IMG/VR virus record: IMGVR_UViG_3300031862_000014
Span: 1-38,977 of that record
Origin: a virus
Strand: one strand, 5' to 3'
DNA length: 38,977 nucleotides
Position numbers and translations under genes: made by a program
Shown: piece after piece, positions 1 through 5,643 of the stretch
How the letters are laid out: every line of letters begins with the position of its first letter
Numbering within the stretch: position 1 is the stretch's first letter
The notes under the pieces: model-generated
What the model was told of the DNA's origin: nothing
Database searches by the model: none
What the model saw: the letters and a program-made list of their open reading frames with translations, nothing else

Positions 1-127
1 TGGGAGTGCCCGGAGGAAGAGGCGGACGCTGCCCTGTAGGAGGACACGATGAGTGGTGGCTACTGGAACTATGTCGGGTATCGAATCCGGGACGAACTCC
101 TGAACATTGCGCAAGACAAGGACGTCG
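1..127. repeat. Terminal direct repeat, first copy (circular closure)
   Basis: Identical over its whole length to 38851-38977. The copy contains the end of a 24-codon ORF (stop at 37-39) and the first 26 codons of the gene at 49. A repeat of exactly 127 bases at both contig ends is what a de Bruijn assembler using k=127 leaves on a circular or circularly permuted molecule. It is therefore more likely an assembly overlap than a packaged terminal repeat. One copy should be removed when coordinates are used. Confidence 0.95.
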
Positions 128-444
128 CCTCTCGCTGGCCGAAGACATCTGGGGCGTTGGCCAGCCTTGCTAACGCGATCTACAAAATCGAACACGACAT
201 AGACTGGGACTTCAGCGCCGACGCTTCGATTCGCAATGACACTGCGTTTGACAACGAAGCCGTGGGACGGCTGCTTGAGGCTGTCCTGAAGGCGGCTCCA
301 GATGCGAGGAAGGATGTTGTCATGGGCCATCTTGGGATAGTCGAGGCGTTGGGAGGTGAATGGTACTTCAATCTGTACGCTTCGCTTCATCTTATTGTGC
401 TGATAGTTATAGCAATTGCGTTGTGGGTGATAGCACTGAGGTAG
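49..444 (+). CDS. Hypothetical protein with C-terminal membrane segment (131 aa)
   Basis: Not recognised. AGGAGG at 38-43 lies five bases before the ATG and overlaps the stop of the tiny ORF upstream, so the two are probably translationally coupled. Residues 1-105 are soluble and mixed-charge. The last 20 or so residues (LHLIVLIVIAIALWVIALR) form a strong hydrophobic segment ending at the C-terminus, as in a tail-anchored membrane protein with the body in the cytoplasm. It is read in the same direction as the recombination genes that precede it across the circle junction. The first part of the gene is repeated at the right end of the window because of the terminal overlap. Confidence 0.75.
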   Translation: MSGGYWNYVGYRIRDELLNIAQDKDVASRWPKTSGALASLANAIYKIEHDIDWDFSADASIRNDTAFDNEAVGRLLEAVLKAAPDARKDVVMGHLGIVEALGGEWYFNLYASLHLIVLIVIAIALWVIALR

Positions 445-454
445 CAACTCAAGC

Positions 455-545
455 GGGCGCGTGGTGCCCTGATCACACCCAGGGAGGAGACGCCACGCGT
501 GGGCGTGTGGTGTTGTGGTCACATTCAGGCAGGAGACGCCACGCG
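455..545 (+). repeat. Two tandem 45-bp imperfect repeats, hairpin-forming, containing an RBS-like core
   Basis: Copy 1 is 455-499 and copy 2 is 501-545. They differ at about nine positions, and both end in the same 15 bases, AGGAGACGCCACGCG. Copy 1 begins with CGCGTGG, the reverse complement of its terminal CCACGCG, so each unit can fold on itself. The junction carries the palindrome CCACGCGTGG. The core AGGAGACGCC is also the ribosome-binding sequence of two leftward genes here (starts at 3031 and 3629), so the repeat may be a duplicated translation-initiation region. The stretch 445-696 holds no other convincing gene. Confidence 0.7.
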
Positions 546-696
546 CACGGAGGCGGCTGGCACGGGCACGGAAACGGTGACAAGAAATCAGAGGCCCGCG
601 AGTGTCTCGGGGAACTTGCTTCGCCGTACTGATGGGTTCCGTAGGCCACGGCCAGCCGCTTTTCCCTTGGACGAACGACAAGACGCCGCAAGAGCA

Positions 697-876
697 ATGA
701 GCATGGCGAATAAAGATTTGAGATGTAAGCCCCATGTAGTTTCCAGAAGCTGTCGGTGGTACGAGGAACCCCGCGGAATAGTTTTAGTCATCTATTGTAC
801 TTGCCGGCAGCGTCACTATGTACTGCTGCCGTGGCGTGGGCTCCGGGAAGCAGTGGATCGGAAAAGGAAAAAGTGA
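697..876 (+). CDS. Hypothetical small Cys-containing protein (59 aa)
   Basis: Not recognised. The coherent part of this frame starts at the ATG at 697 (a second ATG follows at 703) and contains a CxC pair in IYCTCRQRHYVLLPW, then a basic C-terminus. The frame is open further upstream to a GTG at 499 that has AGGAG at 485-489, which would give 125 aa. That upstream part is low-complexity, rich in Arg, Pro and Gly, and runs through the tandem repeat, so I prefer the short form. The ribosome-binding site before 697 is weak. Confidence 0.45.
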   Translation: MSMANKDLRCKPHVVSRSCRWYEEPRGIVLVIYCTCRQRHYVLLPWRGLREAVDRKRKK

Positions 877-918
877 TCGGAACACGCTGTCCGGGCGGTT
901 GTGATTATTGAGGCGGGC

Positions 919-1833
919 ATGCCAACACAACGATCCGTAGCGACACGATTTTGGACGAGTGCCACCCTGCGGAATGTCTCTCCCTATACGAAATTGCTCA
1001 TGCTCTATTGCCTCACGTGCCCGCGGTCTACCTTCATCGGGTTCTTCCGGTTTTCCATAGACGACTGCACAGACGAAACCGGACTGACGAGGAAGCAAAT
1101 TGAGTCCGCCATGCGCGAGGCAGAATCCGTAGAATTTCTGCAATGGGATAGGGAAACCCATTATGTATGGGTATGCAAAAGGGTCTATTACGAGTTCCCA
1201 AAAGGCGAGATTTCAGCCAGACAACAAGAGGGAATTCGTCGGATATTAGAAGATGCTCCTAATAGCTCAATAAAATTCAGGCTTTGCGAGAGATATAAAG
1301 GGTATGGTAAACCCTTTATGGATGGGTATGGTAATGGGACCGATCCGGCTTCCGGCTCTCTGCTCCCGTTACCAGATCCTAAAGATCTTGATCAAACGTC
1401 GCATCACCGTGGTGATGTGGCATCAAGCACAGCATCAATCGACTTTGATCGGTTCTGGTCTGCCTATCCCCGCAAGGTCGGAAAGGGAGCCGCCCATAGA
1501 GCCTGGGCAAAGATCAACCCGGCGACTGAACTGGTCGAGCGCATGTTGTCCGCCCTCTCATGGCAACGGACCTGCGAGCAGTGGACGAAAGACAAAGGCA
1601 CATACATCCCACACCCGGCAACTTGGTTGAATCAAGAGCGGTGGACAGACGAGCCGCCAGCGGAAGCAAGCAAGGCGGGGCCAATAGACCCGAAATCCTA
1701 CTGGAAAAGCCAAGCTGAGTACGTAGAGGCGATGAGGGCTGGACGTGTCCCGCCCAAATGGAGGGTGATTGAGTGGGAATCCAACAAGCAGACTCCAGCG
1801 TCAAATGCTGCCTGTGCGGAGAGCATGTCCTGA
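919..1833 (+). CDS. Phage replication initiator-like protein
   Basis: Probable DNA-binding replication protein of the kind that recruits host replication machinery, similar in layout to lambda O/DnaD-like phage proteins. The N-terminal third (FWTSATLRNVSPYTKLLMLY and the following DETGLTRKQIESAMREAE) reads as a winged-helix DNA-binding domain. The C-terminal third has the pattern FDRFWSAYPRKVGKGAAHRA, then YIPHPATWLNQERW, which is common at the C-terminus of phage replication initiators. An acidic and Gly/Ser-rich linker (about residues 140-180) separates the two. The frame is open from a GTG at 901, but the ATG at 919 with GAGG at 910-913 is the better start (304 aa). The last 61 bases overlap the next gene. 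Confidence 0.7.
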   Translation: MPTQRSVATRFWTSATLRNVSPYTKLLMLYCLTCPRSTFIGFFRFSIDDCTDETGLTRKQIESAMREAESVEFLQWDRETHYVWVCKRVYYEFPKGEISARQQEGIRRILEDAPNSSIKFRLCERYKGYGKPFMDGYGNGTDPASGSLLPLPDPKDLDQTSHHRGDVASSTASIDFDRFWSAYPRKVGKGAAHRAWAKINPATELVERMLSALSWQRTCEQWTKDKGTYIPHPATWLNQERWTDEPPAEASKAGPIDPKSYWKSQAEYVEAMRAGRVPPKWRVIEWESNKQTPASNAACAESMS

Positions 1834-2198
1834 AATCTGGGTGGTGCGATAACTGCCGGACATGGCCAATCAACATCACCCCACGGCGATGGTGCGCACA
1901 AGCGCATCCGGTGGACCAGGACGGCTTTTGTGGTCAATGTCAGACATATGTGCTGACTCGCCTGGAAGCCGAAAACGGCGAGTGGACGGATACTGGCAAG
2001 GTGCCGCAGTTGCTCAGCCGGGAGGAAAACCTCCGCCGGCTGAGGTTGCTCGATCTCGCAATGCGTAGTGTAGGGTCGCTCACGGTTGATAAGCACTTCC
2101 GCCCACGGACCCACCGCAGCCGGGAGGAGATCGACCGGCAGAAAGAGTTGCTCCTGCGCATGGATGGGAAGCCCGCGGCGGAGGAGGTGCCGTTCTAG
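1773..2198 (+). CDS. Zinc-ribbon-like hypothetical protein (141 aa)
   Basis: Starts at a GTG with GGAGG at 1760-1764, inside the end of the replication-initiator gene. Two Cys clusters, CLCG...CDNC (about residues 13-28) and C...FCGQC (about 41-56), have zinc-ribbon spacing. The C-terminal half is charged and helical (SREENLRRLRLLDLAMRS, then SREEIDRQKELLLRMDG). Overlap with the initiator gene suggests coupled expression and a replication-associated role, but the exact function is not recognised. Confidence 0.7.
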   Translation: MGIQQADSSVKCCLCGEHVLKSGWCDNCRTWPINITPRRWCAQAHPVDQDGFCGQCQTYVLTRLEAENGEWTDTGKVPQLLSREENLRRLRLLDLAMRSVGSLTVDKHFRPRTHRSREEIDRQKELLLRMDGKPAAEEVPF

Positions 2199-2228
2199 GG
2201 CAGTGCGAGCACTGCGAGGAGATAGACT

Positions 2229-2495
2229 ATGCCAGTGCTAAGTCAGCGCAATTACCAGCGTGCGGAAGAGATTCTGGCCAGCGACGCATGGAGTCCCGGG
2301 GAAAAGGTGATCATTGAATGGCAATGCGGAATGCTCGCGGGTTTCACGCGCACCCTAATGGAGGCCATTGCGAAAGCGGACGATAAGAACCTCGGGCGAC
2401 TTGCAAGCGGCTTTCCGGAGGAAGTGGTCGGCTTCCTTGCCTGGAGCCGGGGCAATTTGGCTCAGCGCTTCCGGGATGCGGGATTGGATATCTGA
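2229..2495 (+). CDS. Hypothetical protein (88 aa)
   Basis: Not recognised. GAGGAG at 2216-2221 precedes the ATG at good spacing. The product is a small, probably all-helical soluble protein without Cys clusters or membrane segments. It is the last gene of the rightward group that starts with the replication initiator and faces the leftward operon end to end. In the 102 bases between the two convergent genes a short CCCGG/CCGGG hairpin can be drawn near 2563-2581, but it has no T-run, so no terminator is called. Confidence 0.65.
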   Translation: MPVLSQRNYQRAEEILASDAWSPGEKVIIEWQCGMLAGFTRTLMEAIAKADDKNLGRLASGFPEEVVGFLAWSRGNLAQRFRDAGLDI

Positions 2496-2597
2496 GCCCA
2501 CCCACGGCATGATCGTCGAAATTTGGGCCGTTTCCGCGCGCGCAGGGGCCAAAAATATAAACGTCCCGGTCGGTGAGGCCGGGGCGCTGAGGGGCGG

Positions 2598-2783
2598 TCA
2601 GCGCAGCCGGTGGAGCACTCGGCGGCCCTCCCGCCGGGACTCTAGCCGACCCTGCGCCCGGAGAGCCGCCAAGATGCGCTCGACGGCCCTCCGGTTGATT
2701 CCCTGCACCCGGCAGATGTCGCCGGGCGAGGTGAAGTCCTGGAGATGGTCAAGCACTGCTAGGAGCCGGGTCAGGTGGCTCAT
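2598..2783 (-). CDS. Mini winged-helix/HTH protein (61 aa)
   Basis: Last gene of the leftward operon. Residues about 4-50 show the pattern of a small winged-helix domain: helix (LTRLLAVLDHLQDF), TSPGDICRVQGINRRAVERI as helix-turn-helix, then a basic wing (GRLESRREGRRVLHRLR). It is short enough to be little more than the DNA-binding domain. The start overlaps the stop of the preceding gene by four bases (ATGA), and its ribosome-binding site lies inside that gene. A role in controlling phage promoters is inferred from the fold and the operon; the target is unknown. Confidence 0.7.
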   Translation of the reverse strand: MSHLTRLLAVLDHLQDFTSPGDICRVQGINRRAVERILAALRAQGRLESRREGRRVLHRLR

Positions 2784-3031
2784 TGTATTCCCTCCTCCTC
2801 GTCTCTGTGATGACCTTCCTGGCCTAAGCTCTCACACCATTCGCACAACCATGTTTCGTTCGGCTCTCCCGGACCGCCATCGTAACTTGGGCAGTCGCAC
2901 TCAAAATCACACCCGCACTCGGCGCAGGTGTGGGAGTGCATCGCGATTCCCCGGCCACGTGCCGGCGGGAAACCATCCGCGATGTAATCCCAAACCCTGC
3001 CCATAAGCTCGGAATCAGGCTTCTCGGTCAT
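2780..3031 (-). CDS. Zinc-finger-like hypothetical protein (83 aa)
   Basis: Middle gene of a leftward ATGA-coupled trio. It has a dense metal-binding pattern, HSHTCAECGCDFECDCP (about residues 32-48), then CEWCE (about 63-67). The gene is preceded on its strand by an AGGAGGAGGAG purine run, which in the upstream frame encodes the Glu run at the end of the preceding protein. Its own C-terminal Glu run (DEEEGIQ) likewise encodes the ribosome-binding site of the next gene. Function not recognised. Confidence 0.7.
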   Translation of the reverse strand: MTEKPDSELMGRVWDYIADGFPPARGRGIAMHSHTCAECGCDFECDCPSYDGGPGEPNETWLCEWCESLGQEGHHRDEEEGIQ

Positions 3032-3249
3032 GGCGTCTCCTCCTCCTGTTCGCCGAACGCTTGGCGGAGAAACTTTTCCGCCACGTCGTAACAGACAGCC
3101 CTGTTAGGGAGGTTATCGTACCCTCCCCCAACCTCCCGGATATATTCCGAGAGTATGGGTAGCAGTCGCTCCCCCAGGATTCCGACACATCCTGACGAGG
3201 ATGCGCCGGGGCACCCCCGGCGCTTACAGATTTCGCAATACTGCTCCAT
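3028..3249 (-). CDS. Hypothetical Cys-containing protein (73 aa)
   Basis: First gene of the ATGA-coupled leftward trio. It has a strong ribosome-binding site (GGGGAGG) just upstream on the minus strand. The N-terminus, MEQYCEICKRRGCPG, carries three Cys in a knuckle-like arrangement, followed by an amphipathic helical part (GERLLPILSEYIREVGGGYD). Function not recognised. The 209 bases between this gene and the 56-aa gene upstream (3250-3458) hold no convincing ORF. A weak minus-strand TTGAAG/TACGGT pair lies there, not called as a promoter. Confidence 0.65.
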   Translation of the reverse strand: MEQYCEICKRRGCPGASSSGCVGILGERLLPILSEYIREVGGGYDNLPNRAVCYDVAEKFLRQAFGEQEEETP

Positions 3250-3458
3250 GACTTACCTCCCCTCTGCTCTGTCCAGGCGGTTATCTTCGCGTGTACCATG
3301 CGCGACCCGGCCACCGTTCCCCGAGGTTCCGGGCGGGCTGTCGGTCGGCCCGAAGGACCCTCTTTCAAGGCTTGGTTGTTTTGACCGTATCGGTCACGCG
3401 GCCAGCCTTCAAAGGGGTCCGGTTATCCCCGAAAACACGCGCCGCGTTGGTATGTTAC

Positions 3459-3629
3459 CTACTTGCTGATCCGAATTCGGTTGGCATAGCTTAACGCCGC
3501 TCCCCAAGAGCAACCCAAGCGGAATTGAATCTCAAACGGGAGCTCTTGCATTGTTGCTTGGTGCTTGCCCTGTTCAAATTCTCGCCTAAGAGCCTCGAGA
3601 ATTTGCCTCTCTAGGCGTTGTGCTTTCAT
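3459..3629 (-). CDS. Mini HTH-type protein (56 aa)
   Basis: Its ATG (3627-3629 on the minus strand) has AAAGGAGACGCC immediately upstream, one of the best ribosome-binding sites in the window. The protein begins MKAQRLERQILEALRREFEQ and ends with FRLGCSWGAALSYANRIRIS, which reads as a small winged-helix domain (first helix, then a recognition helix after LGCSWGAAL). Its size and position in a regulatory operon suggest a transcriptional regulator of Cro-like size; this is inference. It lies 48 bases downstream of the 207-aa gene. Confidence 0.65.
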   Translation of the reverse strand: MKAQRLERQILEALRREFEQGKHQATMQELPFEIQFRLGCSWGAALSYANRIRISK

Positions 3630-3677
3630 GGCGTCTCCTTTCTGCCCTCGCGGGCCGTGGCTCAGCTGAGCGCAGAG

Positions 3678-4301
3678 TTAGCGGACACGTCGCACGATCC
3701 GAGCATTGCAGAGCACGGGCTCTCCGTCTGCACCTATTCCCGCCTCGCGCCCCTCGACGATGTAGAGGGGCCTCTCGCTCAGCATGTGCCAATCGATGAG
3801 TGTGTGATCGCTCAGGGCCGGCCGTACCTCGCCGTCTGCGCGGAGGAGGCCGCGGAACACGCTGACGCCGCACTCCAGCGTACCGTCAGCGTGGTTGCGG
3901 CTCCGGCCTCCGGCAGGCAAGCCACCAAGCCTCAGGTAGCAAGGCTCGGCACCGGACCACTCGGTCCGTTGCCTCTCCTGGGTATCCGCGAGGGCGCGAG
4001 CGGTTGCGACATGGGTAACGCCGTACGATCCAGACAGGTTGATCGGTGCGTCGGAGACCGTATAACCGCTCGCCTCTAGATCGTGCCGGGCCTGATCAAG
4101 GCTGTGCCACCGCGGCCATCCCCGGCCGAGTTGCGTGCTGGTGCCGTCAAGATACCAGTATCGCGGGTGGCGACAGTATCCGGCGGCGTGTCGGCACGCG
4201 GGGTAATTAGGGCAAGGCCCCTCAGCCTTGTCGAGTCCGAGGGTGGGGACATAGTACCCCAGCGCGTCCGTCAATACCGTCTGCGACAGCGTGCGTTCCA
4301 T
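3678..4301 (-). CDS. Hypothetical protein, first gene of the leftward operon (207 aa)
   Basis: Not recognised. GGAGG lies seven bases before the ATG on the minus strand. The N-terminal part has Cys/His residues that could bind a metal (PCPNYPACRHAAGYCRHP, about residues 29-46). The C-terminal half is a compact, beta-rich sequence with GGRSRNHADGTLECGVSVFR (about 131-150), and ends in a beta-hairpin-like YIVEGREAGIGADGEPVL. As the promoter-proximal gene of the leftward operon it would be expressed first. No promoter for it could be assigned with confidence in 4302-4500. Confidence 0.65.
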   Translation of the reverse strand: MERTLSQTVLTDALGYYVPTLGLDKAEGPCPNYPACRHAAGYCRHPRYWYLDGTSTQLGRGWPRWHSLDQARHDLEASGYTVSDAPINLSGSYGVTHVATARALADTQERQRTEWSGAEPCYLRLGGLPAGGRSRNHADGTLECGVSVFRGLLRADGEVRPALSDHTLIDWHMLSERPLYIVEGREAGIGADGEPVLCNARIVRRVR

Positions 4302-4355
4302 CTGGCTTCCTCCGAGCTACTTAGCGACGATACCCGTCATATCTGCACGCACGAT

Positions 4356-4375
4356 GCCAAGTGTCGCGGATTGGC
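4356..4375. promoter_or_regulatory. Inverted repeat GCCAA-N10-TTGGC
   Basis: Perfect 5-bp arms separated by ten bases, in the 5' region of the leftward operon, 55 bases before its first ATG. It could be an operator or a leader hairpin. The arms are short and chance occurrence is not excluded. Confidence 0.3.
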
Positions 4376-4458
4376 TAAGTGCGTGATTTTGCTGGCGATC
4401 TCTGTTTGCAGGATCGTCGCCTATGACACAAAATGTCGCATGAGAATCCCTGCGAATT

Positions 4459-4530
4459 GGCACTTTGCCTTTAAAAATCAAGCACTTAACGGATGAGGCA
4501 AATTTTTGCTTGACAGGGCAATTTTTGCCC
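4459..4530. promoter_or_regulatory. Array of three palindromes (candidate operators)
   Basis: Three related palindromes: GGCACTTTGCC (4459-4469), GCAAATTTTTGC (4498-4509) and GGGCAATTTTTGCCC (4516-4530). Their centres lie at about 4464, 4503.5 and 4523, roughly 40 and 20 bases apart, so they sit on nearly the same helix face. The last two flank a TTGACA at 4510-4515 and end 11 bases before the -35 of the promoter at 4542. The region lies between the divergent leftward operon and rightward late genes. A repressor binding cooperatively here could control both directions; this is inference from spacing and symmetry. Confidence 0.6.
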
Positions 4531-4541
4531 GAAAAAAGTAC

Positions 4542-4569
4542 TTGACAAACCCGAAAACTTGAGTATACG
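4542..4569 (+). promoter_or_regulatory. Sigma70-type promoter for the packaging/structural genes
   Basis: TTGACA at 4542-4547, a 16-base spacer, and TATACG at 4564-4569. This is one of the two AT-rich islands in the genome and it points towards the terminase and head genes. Palindromes immediately upstream suggest regulated use. A second TTGACA at 4510-4515 has no good -10 hexamer at the right distance. Confidence 0.6.
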
Positions 4570-4591
4570 TATCGGTAGCGAGTGACAATGT

Positions 4592-4624
4592 GGGCTGAGG
4601 TAGAGACACACGGCGCCTCAGCCC
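4592..4624 (+). other. Hairpin in the 5' leader of the rightward transcript
   Basis: GGGCTGAGG (4592-4600) and CCTCAGCCC (4616-4624) pair perfectly over nine bases with a 15-base loop. The hairpin begins about 22 bases after the -10 element at 4564-4569, so it would lie near the 5' end of the transcript. There is no following T-run, so it is not a terminator. It may protect the mRNA 5' end or be a processing or antitermination element. Confidence 0.5.
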
Positions 4625-4791
4625 GGATCGGTATCATACATCATGAGGCAGTGCCACGCCCGAGCAGGATGCGACAGGGACCAACCGGCCCTGACCAGGC
4701 CGGCAGCAACGGGGACGCGGCCCGGGCCTTCGACTCCATCGGCTGTATGACCATTCCGAGCGGTACTGTACCTTTAAGCCGGAGCGAAACC

Positions 4792-4902
4792 ATGAGCGAC
4801 GGCGCCGTTCTGCGCAGCACCTTCGAGATGTTTGCGCAGCGGATGCGTGCTGCGACACGATACCTCGTCGCCAAACGGATGCGCTATGCCACTCACAGGT
4901 GA
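4792..4902 (+). CDS. Possible small protein before the terminase genes (36 aa)
   Basis: The ATG at 4792 is preceded by GGAG at seven bases. The peptide begins MSDGAVLRSTFEMFAQRM and is basic and helical. The same frame is open back to a GTG at 4582, but that part runs through the leader hairpin and has no protein-like character. The ORF overlaps the start of the next gene by 17 bases. It may be a leader peptide or a coupling ORF rather than a functional protein. The stretch 4625-4791 holds no other gene that I can support. Confidence 0.35.
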   Translation: MSDGAVLRSTFEMFAQRMRAATRYLVAKRMRYATHR

Positions 4903-5305
4903 CGCCAAGCGGGAGTACATGCGGTTGTACATGCGGACGATTCGTGCGAGGGCGCGAGAGGCCGGCAAGCTGGTCTCGGCTGCCGTGCAGGCGACACAGC
5001 GTAGGCAACAAGCGCAACCTGTCCGCGTGGAGGATACAGCCAAGACGGTGTTAGGTCTCACGTTGGTCAACAAGGGATTAACACTAGACCGGGTGTGCGG
5101 CAAGATTGCAGACAAGTTAGAGGCCAAGAGGCACCAGACAGTTGCAGGTAAGGCGATGTGCGCGGATGACAACGACGCGCAACTCCGTGCCACCGAGCAG
5201 GCGATCCGCCTCCATGAGCGCGCCGGCACGATCCCGGCGCAGGCGCAGTCTAGTGCGGGCAATGTGTCGCTGACAGTGGTTGAGGTTAACTACCATCAAT
5301 CGTAA
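4886..5305 (+). CDS. terS: Putative terminase small subunit (139 aa)
   Basis: DNA-recognition subunit candidate for the packaging motor. The start chosen gives MPLTGDAKREYMRLYMRTIR, a basic N-terminal helix. The frame is open 54 bases upstream, but that extension is not protein-like. The remainder has a conserved-looking helical core (residues about 55-75) and the ending common in phage small terminases: a predicted helix with an Asp-x-x-Ala-x-Leu pattern (DNDAQLRATEQAIRLHERAG), then a beta strand (NVSLTVVEVNY). Position just before the large terminase supports the call. The ribosome-binding site is weak. A different small DNA-binding protein remains possible. Confidence 0.6.
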   Translation: MPLTGDAKREYMRLYMRTIRARAREAGKLVSAAVQATQRRQQAQPVRVEDTAKTVLGLTLVNKGLTLDRVCGKIADKLEAKRHQTVAGKAMCADDNDAQLRATEQAIRLHERAGTIPAQAQSSAGNVSLTVVEVNYHQS

Positions 5306-5632
5306 GTATGCGGATTCATTGAGCGTGATGAGGCATCAGACACCATTGGTAATGCAGTCGAGCGGGGCCGAGCGGGCGCGGGCCGAAAAATCTCAGGCGC
5401 GGCCGATACCCCCCCCACCGCCCGCCGACCCGACGCTGCGTGGGAACCTGTTCGCGTTGGGTACACCCCCTGGAAGTGTTTCGACTCTCTCCCGAGAAGC
5501 CAGCGTCATGGGTCGCTCCCATGCGTGAGGCTGGGTACAGACTGAATGCCCATGCGGCTCCATTCGGAGCTAAAGGAGAGGCAGCCAAGGCCCTAGGGAG
5601 AGTTTCCCCTTTCTTTGCCAATCGGAGGTCTG
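5306..5632 (+). other. Region between small and large terminase genes
   Basis: About 330 bases with no strongly supported gene. It includes a run of C (5410-5417) in a C-rich stretch. A weak ORF (5440-5643, listed separately) covers the right half. Packaging recognition sites often lie in or near terminase genes, so a pac or cos site could be here, but no repeat or palindrome stands out that would identify one. Confidence 0.35.
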
Positions 5633-5643
5633 ATGGCCCCTAA
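5440..5643 (+). CDS. Possible small protein before the large terminase (up to 67 aa)
   Basis: The frame from the GTG at 5440 is open to 5643. Its C-terminal two thirds (AGYRLNAHAAPFGAKGEAAK, then ALGRVSPFFANRR) read like a genuine folded small domain and not like a shadow frame. No good ribosome-binding site is visible at the GTG, and the ORF overlaps the start of the large terminase by 11 bases. Not recognised as a known family. Confidence 0.35.
   Translation: MGTCSRWVHPLEVFRLSPEKPASWVAPMREAGYRLNAHAAPFGAKGEAAKALGRVSPFFANRRSDGP

Noticed and set aside
499-696. N-terminal extension of the small Cys protein from the GTG at 499 with a fair ribosome-binding site.
   Set aside because: The encoded part is low-complexity Arg/Pro/Gly sequence running through a tandem repeat, without protein-like structure. 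The short form from 697 is kept, and the long form is mentioned as an alternative.
3250-3458. Minus-strand promoter TTGAAG-N17-TACGGT before the 73-aa gene.
   Set aside because: The -10 match is poor and the region is GC-rich; not strong enough to list as a promoter.
4510-4538. A second promoter beginning with TTGACA at 4510-4515.
   Set aside because: No -10-like hexamer lies 16-18 bases downstream; the position is occupied by a palindrome and an A-run, so it is treated as part of the operator array.
4640-4760. SRP/4.5S-like RNA: the stretch CCAGGCCGGCAGCAACGG resembles the conserved loop of bacterial signal recognition particle RNA.
   Set aside because: The GGAA-type tetraloop and its short stem between CAGG and AGCA are missing, only five bases separate them, and the sequence folds better as a simple CCGGCC/GGCCGG hairpin. 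Coincidence is more likely.
4582-4791. Upstream extension of the 36-aa ORF to the GTG at 4582.
   Set aside because: It starts at the expected transcription start, passes through the leader hairpin, and the sequence lacks protein character.
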